This document shows positions 9,387 through 16,653 of a stretch of DNA of 45,953 bases, piece after piece. Under the pieces are notes generated by a model. That model worked only from the letters and a program-made list of their open reading frames with translations. It ran no database searches and had not been told where the DNA came from. The translations under genes were made by a program, and so were the position numbers. The DNA is from Dorea_D hominis (lineage in GTDB: Bacteria > Bacillota > Clostridia > Lachnospirales > Lachnospiraceae): positions 1-45,953 of the forward strand of contig NZ_JACOOY010000020.1 of NCBI RefSeq assembly GCF_014287705.1, written 5' to 3'. Position 1 is the first letter of the stretch; each line of letters opens with the position of its first letter.

Positions 9387-10021
9387 AACAGGTATTAATC
9401 GTTGAGGATCAGAGGATGCCTCGTGAAAATATGGAGAGAGTCATTTCAGAAAGTGACAATTATACGCTTTCTGCCAGTGTAAATGGCGCAGATGTTGCAC
9501 TTGCCATATGCAGAAGACAGCGTATCGATCTTATATTGATGGATGTATGTACGTCCGGAAATAAAGACGGGATCGAAGCGGCAGCAGAGATAAAGGCAGA
9601 GTTTCCAAATATAAAAATCATTATCGTAACTTCCATGGTGGAAGTCGGATATTTGCAGCGGGCAAGAGAGGCGAAAGTAGACAGCTTCTGGTATAAGGAT
9701 ATCAGTCCGGAGAGACTGGACGATGTTATGGCTCGAACGATGGACGGAGAAAGTGTATTTCCGGATAAAACACCGAGCGTACAGTTAGGACTTGCCGACA
9801 GTTCAGAGCTTACAGCCAAGGAAATCGAAGTGCTACGCTATGTCTGCGATGGACTCGAATACAGTGAGATCGCAGAGCAGATGAACATCTCGCTGCGAAC
9901 AGTGAAATTTCACATCTCGAATATTTTATCCAAAACAGGATATGCAAATAAGACGAGACTTGCAATCGCAGTGACAAATAAGAACTTCATCATACCGAGC
10001 AGTCAGGAAAAAAATCAATAA
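9383..10021 (+). CDS. LuxR/NarL-family response regulator
   Basis: A 212-residue two-domain regulator. The receiver domain (1-120) has the acidic pair Glu8-Asp9, the phospho-acceptor Asp54 in LILMD, and a conserved Thr/Ser and Lys (KDIS). The C-terminal LuxR-type helix-turn-helix (about 142-200) shows the signature LTAKEIEVLRYVCDGLEYSEIA and the recognition part RTVKFHISNIL. It starts inside the stop codon of the kinase gene (ATGA). Its likely targets are the next two secreted-protein genes, whose promoters share the inverted repeat CTGTCC-N4-GGACRG. NarL-type proteins bind such inverted half-sites as dimers. That link is an inference from position and spacing. Confidence 0.88.
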   Translation: MKQVLIVEDQRMPRENMERVISESDNYTLSASVNGADVALAICRRQRIDLILMDVCTSGNKDGIEAAAEIKAEFPNIKIIIVTSMVEVGYLQRAREAKVDSFWYKDISPERLDDVMARTMDGESVFPDKTPSVQLGLADSSELTAKEIEVLRYVCDGLEYSEIAEQMNISLRTVKFHISNILSKTGYANKTRLAIAVTNKNFIIPSSQEKNQ

Positions 10022-10081
10022 TATTCCTTGTATGTTCAGATAATACTTATCTGACAGATAAAATTCTCAGTAAAAATAACG

Positions 10082-10117
10082 AAAACCTGTCCATATGGAC
10101 AGGTTTTATTTTTTGTC
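10082..10117 (+). terminator. Terminator of the sensor operon, overlapping the next promoter
   Basis: A perfect 11-bp stem (AAAACCTGTCC / GGACAGGTTTT) with an ATAT loop is followed by ATTTTTTG. It also contains the CTGTCC-N4-GGACAG repeat placed upstream of the next promoter, so the same bases may serve both as terminator and operator. Confidence 0.8.
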
Positions 10118-10130
10118 TCTCTGTTATAAT
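10087..10130 (+). promoter_or_regulatory. Extended -10 promoter with upstream inverted-repeat operator
   Basis: TGTTATAAT (TATAAT at 10125-10130) is an extended -10 element with no good -35. The inverted repeat CTGTCC-ATAT-GGACAG (10087-10102) ends 22 nt before the -10 hexamer, next to where a -35 would be. This is the usual place for a class II activator site. The same arrangement and spacing occurs at 12076-12119. Confidence 0.55.
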
Positions 10131-10207
10131 CTATTATAAGAAAACTATGTCGTTTGAGGAGGTAAAGACCAGTAACTTAGTTGGAAAAGAAGAAGGAGGG
10201 ATATGTT

Positions 10208-11950
10208 ATGAAAAACTGGAAATCGGGACGAATATGTAACTATCTAATGAAAAGATTGCTGTTGTGCGCCCTGGTTGTAGGTGGCTGGTTCACTGCTGGT
10301 ATTGGAGCGAAAGCGGAATCGCTTACTCACTCAGTGGAATTTAAATCTGAAGAATCACAAATAGTACAATTTGAGAGAGCAGATGGGCTTGAGCAGCATA
10401 TTGAAGTAACAAATAATACACAGAGGCCGATGAAAGTAACATTTTCGCACAATGTTCCTATACGGAATTACAATACGAAATTATGGATAGGCGGTCATGA
10501 AGTTGCCAGCCGTATGGCTACAGCAGTAAAGGATGCAAATGTACTATATTTATATCCGTGCCAGTGGGTAGAAAAGGCCTGTGAAGTGGAATTTACAACA
10601 TCTGCACCAGCTTATACGGATATTACTATCAGCGCAGAATACATTGATCAAAAAATCGGATTCAAAGAAGACGAGATTGGTCTTACAAAAGATACAGCAT
10701 ATGAGATTCCGTTATCCGGACATCCGTACAGTCTTTATGAAGGTCTGACAGGAACGGGAACAGATAAACGCTGGTACAAGTTTAATGTTGCAGACAGGGC
10801 AGTGATTGATCCAAGCTTCCATCTTGTTAACACAGAAAGAGCAACTTATTTCGGACAGAATCGTACTTTCATTCGTGTCTATGACTCTAATAATAATCAA
10901 ATCTATAGCGAAGGATCCTCACAATACAATGGCAAAGAGGCGTGGGAGCCTGGAGCAAAGGTGTTAACGCGTGGAACATATTATGTATGTATATCAACAA
11001 GTAATGCTGCTTATTACCCGGCAATTTTTGATTTTAATCTGAATGGACATGACTATATTTCGGCTGAGAAGATTAAATGCTCTCATAAAGAAGTGAAAAA
11101 ATCACAGTTAGGAAATATAAAGGTTGTTGCTGAGACGGTACCTGCAAATTCCGATGACAAGATTGTAGAAGTATATGATCATATTTCCGGAAAGTCATGG
11201 AAGCACAACAGCAATAAAGTTACGCATAGTGAAGTTCCGGTATACAATATTAAAGCTGGTAGACAGAGCTGGCTTACATTCAAGACAAAGAATGGAAAAA
11301 CCTATACAACGAATCTCTACGTACCGGCAGAGAAATTTAAAAAACCGAAAGTAATAGCTTACCATAATTATGCAAAAGTAACTGTAGGATCAGCAAAGAT
11401 GATGGGTACAAATGCCAGAATTCAGATTTATAAAGGTGGCAAATGGACAACAGTAAAAACGGTAAACTATATGTACTGCCCAGATGCGATGAAAATAAAG
11501 AATTTGAAGCCGTTGACAACCTATAAGTTCCGCACACAGGCTTATGCGAATGGAACAACCGGTACACCGTCTGATGTAGTGACAGTAAAGACTGGATCTG
11601 CTGTGAAACCAGTTGTGAAGTCTATTAAGATTGTACAGAAGAAAAAGATAAAAGTAAATGGCTGGACATCTCCGGGACACTGGAGTGGAGGTTACTGGTA
11701 TCCGCCGATTTATCACAAACCGTACACATGGACAAAATACAAAGTAAAAGTTACTTTAAAGAAGAAAGTTCCGAAGATTGGTGGTATGAGGATCGGTGAT
11801 ACATGGACAAAAGGCAATAAGACAAGCTACACTGTATGGCTGCCAAAGGGAGCACAGACAGGTAAGAAGCTGAATATTTATATGAATACAGGATTAAGCA
11901 AGAGCAATGGTCAGGGACCGCAGATTAAAAAAGTGATCAAAGCGAAGTAA
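10208..11950 (+). CDS. Secreted cell-surface protein with PPC-like and fibronectin-III-like domains
   Basis: A 580-residue exported protein. The ATG at 10208 is chosen because AAGGAGGG lies 7 nt upstream; the in-frame TTG at 10181 has no such site. A signal peptide ends near GAKAES. Residues about 130-290 resemble a bacterial pre-peptidase C-terminal-like beta domain (KRWYKFNV ... GTYYVCIS). A lysine-rich fibronectin-III-like repeat follows (about 380-470), then a Trp/Tyr/Pro-rich stretch (about 490-530) and a basic tail. There is no LPxTG motif or membrane anchor. It lies directly after the sensor operon, is followed by a strong terminator, and shares its promoter design with the gene at 12230, so both are probably controlled by the LuxR-type regulator. 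Function unknown. Confidence 0.78.
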   Translation: MKNWKSGRICNYLMKRLLLCALVVGGWFTAGIGAKAESLTHSVEFKSEESQIVQFERADGLEQHIEVTNNTQRPMKVTFSHNVPIRNYNTKLWIGGHEVASRMATAVKDANVLYLYPCQWVEKACEVEFTTSAPAYTDITISAEYIDQKIGFKEDEIGLTKDTAYEIPLSGHPYSLYEGLTGTGTDKRWYKFNVADRAVIDPSFHLVNTERATYFGQNRTFIRVYDSNNNQIYSEGSSQYNGKEAWEPGAKVLTRGTYYVCISTSNAAYYPAIFDFNLNGHDYISAEKIKCSHKEVKKSQLGNIKVVAETVPANSDDKIVEVYDHISGKSWKHNSNKVTHSEVPVYNIKAGRQSWLTFKTKNGKTYTTNLYVPAEKFKKPKVIAYHNYAKVTVGSAKMMGTNARIQIYKGGKWTTVKTVNYMYCPDAMKIKNLKPLTTYKFRTQAYANGTTGTPSDVVTVKTGSAVKPVVKSIKIVQKKKIKVNGWTSPGHWSGGYWYPPIYHKPYTWTKYKVKVTLKKKVPKIGGMRIGDTWTKGNKTSYTVWLPKGAQTGKKLNIYMNTGLSKSNGQGPQIKKVIKAK

Positions 11951-11970
11951 CGCTTCCTAAAAACACCTGA

Positions 11971-12024
11971 AAAACAACAAAACCGCAAGTGGCGTAAGCT
12001 GTTTGCGGTTTTGTTGTTTTGTGA
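11971..12024 (+). terminator. Strong terminator
   Basis: A perfect 18-bp stem pairs 11971-11988 with 12003-12020 (AAAACAACAAAACCGCAA) around a 14-nt loop, about 20 nt after the stop codon. The A and T flanks would let it work in both directions. Confidence 0.85.
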
Positions 12025-12075
12025 CTTTGGGATCCATTGCTACAATGAATAATTTCCTGCGAAATTGATTATATA

Positions 12076-12119
12076 CTGTCCTTTAGGACGGGGTGAAAAA
12101 GAAATCTATATGTTATACT
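12076..12119 (+). promoter_or_regulatory. Second promoter with the shared inverted-repeat operator
   Basis: CTGTCC-TTTA-GGACGG (12076-12091) is followed by exactly 22 nt and then TATACT (12114-12119), preceded by TGT as an extended -10. Apart from the repeat arms and the -10, the sequence differs from the 10087 promoter, so the shared parts look selected. Unlike the first copy, this one has no T-run and is not a terminator, which supports an operator role. Confidence 0.55.
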
Positions 12120-12229
12120 TTATTTACAAATAATATATTGTGCTTGAATTATCAGACAAAATGGATGATTGTCTTCTGATGAGTGGAAAATTATCCTGAA
12201 AAGTATTATGCAAAGGAGGCGTAGATGAT

Positions 12230-14020
12230 ATGAAAACAAAAAGACAAGGACAGAGTAAATTATTTGTAGTGCTTGCAACACTTCTGGCGATTGTATTTTT
12301 TTCATTTGCCGGGGAGACAGATGTAAAAGCTGCTGAGACGTACACACAAAATTATACACCGACGAGAAAGTCTCCGTTGAAAAAGATTGAATATATCAAT
12401 CGTGGGGATAATACATTTGATATTAATGTAACGGTAGATTTGTCGGTATATTATCCAAATGATGTTTTGGGTATTCACGATTATGATATAACTGCGTGGA
12501 CGAATGGTACAAGTGGGAAAGAGTATGTTGCTTTAATAGGCGGCGAAATAGATGTAGGAAAATATGTGCATACTCATCAGATTAGGAGCGAACATCTGAA
12601 ACATGTAAAACCAGGAGAAAAATTCTGGATTAGATATGAACTTTACAAGAATCTTCAACTTGAGGAGTATGGTCCATATTGTGATTTTGAAGCAAGGGAA
12701 TTGACAGCACCGACTATTAAAGAGCCGGAACAGACTGAGAATTTATTTAGCAAAGTAAACAGGTACACATGGAGTGTCAAGTCTTCAAATGGAAAAGAAT
12801 ATTCAGAAATCAATGCAGAGATGGAAGCAACAAAAGCACCTGGTCAGGGTGAATCCTTATGGGCATATAATAAGGATGACGGCATGATATATGGTAGGTC
12901 TTTTACCAACAAGATTAAAGCACTTGTATATCGTGATTTGGAGTCAAAAGAAATTGATATAACTGGTGTTAAGACAGGAATGGTTCTTGTAATTGCAAAA
13001 GATGCGGCATCGGCAAAAACAGCAGGAGATGCAATTACATTAAAGGATAGTGATAGGGTTAGATTTGATCAGGCTGCATATACTAAATCAGTAGCGGCGA
13101 AGGGCTACAAGTTTCAAATGGGTTCTGATCGATATGATCAGCTTATCGGTTACATTGATGCGTCAAGTTATAGTTATGCTACGGCACATATCGTAGAAGT
13201 CTATAATTACTCAACAAAAAATGGAGAAGGATCACTTTTTAAAAGATATGTGATTAAAGGAAGTAATAATTATCAGAGAAGTTTTAAACTTACAGGATTA
13301 AAACCTGGCACGGCCAAGCATTATACAGTGCATCTTATACGAGCAGATTCAAGTGGAACTGAATATGAATATATAGATAACCAATATTGGACATTGAAAT
13401 CAGCAAGCTTTAAAACACCATCTGTTTCAGGTGTTAAATTTGCACCTAAAAAAGCAAAACTTATAATAAATGTACCGTCTACACAGGCGGGTAAAGGTCT
13501 TTCCACTATGCATGTATACAAAGGAAATAAGAAGATTAAAACAATTAAGAGTAATGGAAAAACAAGAATTACCTTTGTATATAGTGGAAGTAAAGCAAGT
13601 ACTTCTTCTTATAAAGTAAAAGCGGTTTGCGCAAAGAATACAAAGATTACAAAGACTAGTAAGGCAAAGAAACCGGTTGCTAGTAAGTATAAGAGGCAAG
13701 GATGGATCAATCCGAATATAAATGCGATTACGCCATATGCAACAGCAACATTTGTACCGTGGGAAATGAGTTATTACAATGGCAAGGTAACAGTTACAGG
13801 ATATGTTGTAAACAATCGTATTTTTAAGCTTAAAACTTATAAAGTGAAGGTTGGAGTTGGAGTCGATAATAAGATTTACGCATCAACAACAAAGACTTAT
13901 AAGAATGTAAAAGACAGTACAATTAAAAAGGTTAAATTTTCATTTAAGTCAAAGAAAGCACTTGATTTCGTTAATAACTCCCCAACATGGAGTGTGAGAA
14001 CACTGAAATCTGTATGGTAA
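12230..14020 (+). CDS. Secreted cell-surface protein with fibronectin-III-like repeats
   Basis: A 596-residue exported protein with a signal peptide (basic start, hydrophobic core, ending near DVKAAE). AAAGGAGG lies 10 nt before the ATG; the ATG at 12225 stops at once. The body is predicted to be beta-rich. Residues about 300-400 resemble a fibronectin-III unit (FKLTGLKPGTAKHYTVHLI), and the C-terminal 200 residues are rich in Lys, Thr and Ser. It has no sortase signal, no membrane anchor and no recognisable enzyme motif. It resembles the product at 10208 in length and promoter but not closely in sequence. It probably belongs to the same regulon. Confidence 0.75.
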   Translation: MKTKRQGQSKLFVVLATLLAIVFFSFAGETDVKAAETYTQNYTPTRKSPLKKIEYINRGDNTFDINVTVDLSVYYPNDVLGIHDYDITAWTNGTSGKEYVALIGGEIDVGKYVHTHQIRSEHLKHVKPGEKFWIRYELYKNLQLEEYGPYCDFEARELTAPTIKEPEQTENLFSKVNRYTWSVKSSNGKEYSEINAEMEATKAPGQGESLWAYNKDDGMIYGRSFTNKIKALVYRDLESKEIDITGVKTGMVLVIAKDAASAKTAGDAITLKDSDRVRFDQAAYTKSVAAKGYKFQMGSDRYDQLIGYIDASSYSYATAHIVEVYNYSTKNGEGSLFKRYVIKGSNNYQRSFKLTGLKPGTAKHYTVHLIRADSSGTEYEYIDNQYWTLKSASFKTPSVSGVKFAPKKAKLIINVPSTQAGKGLSTMHVYKGNKKIKTIKSNGKTRITFVYSGSKASTSSYKVKAVCAKNTKITKTSKAKKPVASKYKRQGWINPNINAITPYATATFVPWEMSYYNGKVTVTGYVVNNRIFKLKTYKVKVGVGVDNKIYASTTKTYKNVKDSTIKKVKFSFKSKKALDFVNNSPTWSVRTLKSVW

Positions 14021-14109
14021 TGCATTTAGAAACACGATCAATAATAATCGTATGATAAGGGGCTAGAGAAGACATTAAAGTCAATTGGATTTTATCGTTT
14101 GACGCTTTC

Positions 14110-14147
14110 GGCGGAGTGTTACGATAAGCACTTCGCCATTTTTATTT
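14110..14147 (+). terminator. Rho-independent terminator
   Basis: GGCGGAGTG (14110-14118) pairs with CACTTCGCC (14129-14137), with one G-U, and is followed by ATTTTTATTTT. It ends transcription about 100 nt after the 12230 gene. Confidence 0.7.
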
Positions 14148-14189
14148 TGATTAAGAACAGTCACCTTTTTACATATAATCGCACAGCAT

Positions 14190-14679
14190 CTTTATGTGAA
14201 AAGCGTGATATCAGTAAATACAGATTATATTCTAGCACCAAAGTATTCACATTATTTTATTCGTTATGCTTTTTCTTGTCGGTGGTTTTATAGATATTTC
14301 AACAATCCATGCAGAAGCAGGAAGCAGAACAGGAAGCATTCAAATTATTTACAAGGAGAGAAATAGTTCGGATAAAGAAGTGACTCTTTCCGGAGCAAAG
14401 TTCTCGATATTTCCAATTCAATACATGAAAAATGATGAGCTGGTCTGGGAAAATGGTTTTAAAGATTCAGGGATATCATTACAAGATACCAGTGCAGAAG
14501 CAAGAGAAAAACAAGCAAAACAATTGTTTGCATTTGCGAAGAAAAATGATATTTCCGGTTTAATGCAAGAAACAGATAGTTTGGGATGCACGAGTTTTGG
14601 AGAAGTGGATGAAGGAATTTATCTGATTGCACAGATTGGAAATGTGGAAAGTGGTACAGTTTTCACCAGAGCATTGTAG
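14190..14679 (+). pseudogene. Frameshifted, truncated pilin-like (SpaA-type) surface protein
   Basis: The signal peptide (KRDISKYRLYSSTKVFTLFY, then a CFFLSVVL core) lies in one frame and stops at 14293. The mature part continues in another frame from about 14270: IDISTIHAEA, then GSIQIIYKE, SGAKFSIFPI, and a terminal GIYLIAQIGN strand. This is the first Cna-B/SpaA-like domain of sortase-assembled pilins, which are normally 400-600 residues with an LPxTG end. Here only about 130 residues remain before a stop. The start also looks damaged (ATGTGA). No sortase gene is nearby. Two independent lesions make it a pseudogene. Confidence 0.6.
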
Positions 14680-14757
14680 ATTTTATTCAAAACATTACGC
14701 TCGCCCAGACTGCCGACATCCTGGTCACGGGTATCTTCCAAAAGGCAATGCGACTAC

Positions 14758-14835
14758 AAAGAAATCAATACTGCAGAATTGCAAAAACAGAGCCGACAGT
14801 TGACCTCGGAAAAGATGAAACTCTATGATGATTGA
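14758..14835 (+). pseudogene. Short charged C-terminal fragment, possibly of a mobile-element protein
   Basis: In the frame ending at TGA 14833-14835 the translation reads KEINTAELQKQSRQ...KMKLYDD. This is a charged helical tail of the sort seen at the ends of recombinases and other mobile-element proteins. It is too short to identify. It directly abuts the mglC-derived scar. Confidence 0.2.
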
Positions 14836-14912
14836 GTGTAACCGTATGGTTGGTTCAGGTAGTGCAGCTTCCTTTTTTGTGTGTGCGTAGAGGGCTGATT
14901 GGTGTTGTCTTG
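14832..14912 (+). repeat. Rearrangement scar: inverted, internally deleted copy of the mglC 3' end and its terminator
   Basis: Bases 14832-14870 are identical, in inverse orientation, to 21635-21673 inside mglC (39 of 39, coding for ECNRMVGSGSA). Bases 14864-14912 match, in inverse orientation, 21281-21329 in the mglC terminator region (48 of 49). The two matches overlap in the 7-mer GCAGCTT, which occurs at both sites. The intervening 305 nt are missing. The simplest reading is an inverted copy of the mglC end that lost an internal piece by recombination at the 7-mer. Beyond 14912 the sequences diverge, and a GC-rich imperfect palindrome follows (14911-14931). Confidence 0.85.
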
Positions 14913-14962
14913 GGGGCCAGCGCCTCCCCCGGGCAAAATTATCATTAACTATAAAAACTATG

Positions 14963-15000
14963 TTGCACGAGGGCATATTCTGCTATAATAAAAGGCAGAA
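14963..15000 (+). promoter_or_regulatory. Putative promoter of the sugar-sensing operon
   Basis: TTGCAC (14963-14968) and TATAAT (14984-14989) are 15 nt apart, short of the usual 17. The inverted repeat TTCTGC / GCAGAA (14978-14983 and 14995-15000) brackets the -10 and could be a regulator site. It lies about 40 nt before the response regulator start. Confidence 0.4.
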
Positions 15001-15027
15001 TGACCAAAGGAAGTAAAGGGGATTAGT

Positions 15028-16629
15028 ATGGAGCGTTATAAAGTACTTCTGGTAGATGATGAAGTGGAAGTTATTGATATTATGGAGCAAAAGATTCATT
15101 GGAATGATCTTGGATTCAAGGTTGTGGGCAGTGCAACGAACGGCGTGAAAGCATTAGAGCTTGTGGAGAAGCTCCAGCCGGACGTTGTGCTTACGGACAT
15201 TAAGATGCCTTACATGAACGGGTTGCAGCTTGCGAGAAGACTGAACGAGGATTATCCGAATATTTACATTATGATTTGTACCGGTTTCGATGAATTTGAG
15301 TATGCAAAGGAAGCGGTGCATTTAGAAATCAAAGAATATATGTTGAAGCCGATCAACTCGACAGAACTGTCTGCAAGTCTTGAGGACTTGAAAGAGACAC
15401 TGGATCGAGAGCGAGAAGAAAAATTGAATGTAAAGAAATTAAATAATTACTTTCAGGAGGCACTGCCGAAGCTGCAGTCGAATTTTCTTATTTCGCTTAT
15501 CGAAGGAAGAGTTGGTGAAGAGGATTATGACCGGTTTTTACAGGCGTATCAGCTTGATATGAAAGGACCGCATTTTTGCTGTGTGATCTTTCATACTTCT
15601 GCAAATCATGTGCCGGATGGAATGGATCCGTTGCTTCTTTCCATGTCCGTAGAGCGCGAGATCAAAGACCGGCTCGTAGAAGAGTGGGAATGCAAGGAAT
15701 TTATTTACATGGGCAATACGCTTCTTATTTTGGAACTTGATTCAAAGGAGAAGATGGCACAGGTGACAGATGCCTGCGACAGATTCTGCCGTTGGGCTTA
15801 TCGAATTATGGGAGCAGTCGTTACGGCAGGAATCGGAACGGTGTGTGACAGCCTTCGTGACATCAGCATTTCTTATGAAGGGGCGAGAGATGCCATTTCT
15901 TATCGTGTGCTGTATGGTACAAAGCGCGCCATCAACATCGGAGAGATTGTCCCAAAAGAGCAGAAGCAGACAGCGCAGCCGGAAGAGATCAGCATGCAGG
16001 AGCTTCTTCGCGCGATCCGTATCGGTGATCCGGAAGAGATTAAGGAGATGGCACACAAGGAAATTGAGAAAATTTATAAAAATACAGAGACAATCAGCCA
16101 GCATAATCTGGCAACATTAGAGATTGTCAGCAGATTTGTTCGCTTCTGTACAAATAACTCGCTTGATTTCAATGAGATTTCCGGATATTCGCAAAATATT
16201 TACGAAAAAGTATCACAGATGGATGAAAGCTTGCTTACAAACTGGACGGTCAATATGTCTATGGCAATCAGCGACTGTCTTATGAATGCCAGAAATAATA
16301 CATCGAAAAGACTGATCGTAGACGCCCAGAACATTGTGAAAGACCGATATATGGAGGCCGACATTTCGCTCGATGAAGTGTGTGCACAGCTTGGTGTGTC
16401 GAACTCTTACTTTTCATCTATTTTCAAAAAAGAAGTAGGAAAGTCTTTTATTTCTTATCTGACAGATTACCGAATGGATATCGCAGAGGACCTGGTTCTT
16501 AACACAGATGAGAAGAGTTACACGATCGCAGAGAAGGTAGGGTATCTGGATGCGAACTATTTCAGTTACGTATTTAAGAAGAAATTTGGTGTTTCACCTT
16601 CCAAATACCGGGCATCTGCGAAAAAATAA
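15028..16629 (+). CDS. AraC-type (YesN-like) response regulator
   Basis: A 533-residue transcription regulator. The receiver domain (1-125) has Asp10-Asp11 and the phospho-acceptor Asp57 in VVLTDIKMP, then Thr and Lys (MLKP). A linker of about 270 residues includes a coiled part. An AraC-family DNA-binding domain ends the protein (about 430-533), with two helix-turn-helices (SLDEVCAQLGVSNSYFSSIFK and the YLDANYFSYVFKKKFGVSPSKYR end). AAAGGGG precedes the ATG. It is followed after 24 nt by the cognate YesM-type kinase and then two sugar-binding-like proteins. It probably activates the convergent mglBAC operon in response to a sugar; that target is inferred from context. Confidence 0.9.
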   Translation: MERYKVLLVDDEVEVIDIMEQKIHWNDLGFKVVGSATNGVKALELVEKLQPDVVLTDIKMPYMNGLQLARRLNEDYPNIYIMICTGFDEFEYAKEAVHLEIKEYMLKPINSTELSASLEDLKETLDREREEKLNVKKLNNYFQEALPKLQSNFLISLIEGRVGEEDYDRFLQAYQLDMKGPHFCCVIFHTSANHVPDGMDPLLLSMSVEREIKDRLVEEWECKEFIYMGNTLLILELDSKEKMAQVTDACDRFCRWAYRIMGAVVTAGIGTVCDSLRDISISYEGARDAISYRVLYGTKRAINIGEIVPKEQKQTAQPEEISMQELLRAIRIGDPEEIKEMAHKEIEKIYKNTETISQHNLATLEIVSRFVRFCTNNSLDFNEISGYSQNIYEKVSQMDESLLTNWTVNMSMAISDCLMNARNNTSKRLIVDAQNIVKDRYMEADISLDEVCAQLGVSNSYFSSIFKKEVGKSFISYLTDYRMDIAEDLVLNTDEKSYTIAEKVGYLDANYFSYVFKKKFGVSPSKYRASAKK

Positions 16630-16653
16630 TGCACGTGAAGGGAATAGAATAGC

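Noticed and set aside
1487..14020. The three secreted proteins as sortase-anchored adhesins
   Set aside because: None of them has an LPxTG-like motif, a C-terminal hydrophobic helix or a basic tail, and no sortase gene is present.
14911..14931. The GGGGGCC...CCTCCCCC palindrome as a terminator
   Set aside because: No T-run follows on either strand within a usable distance, and the stem is imperfect.
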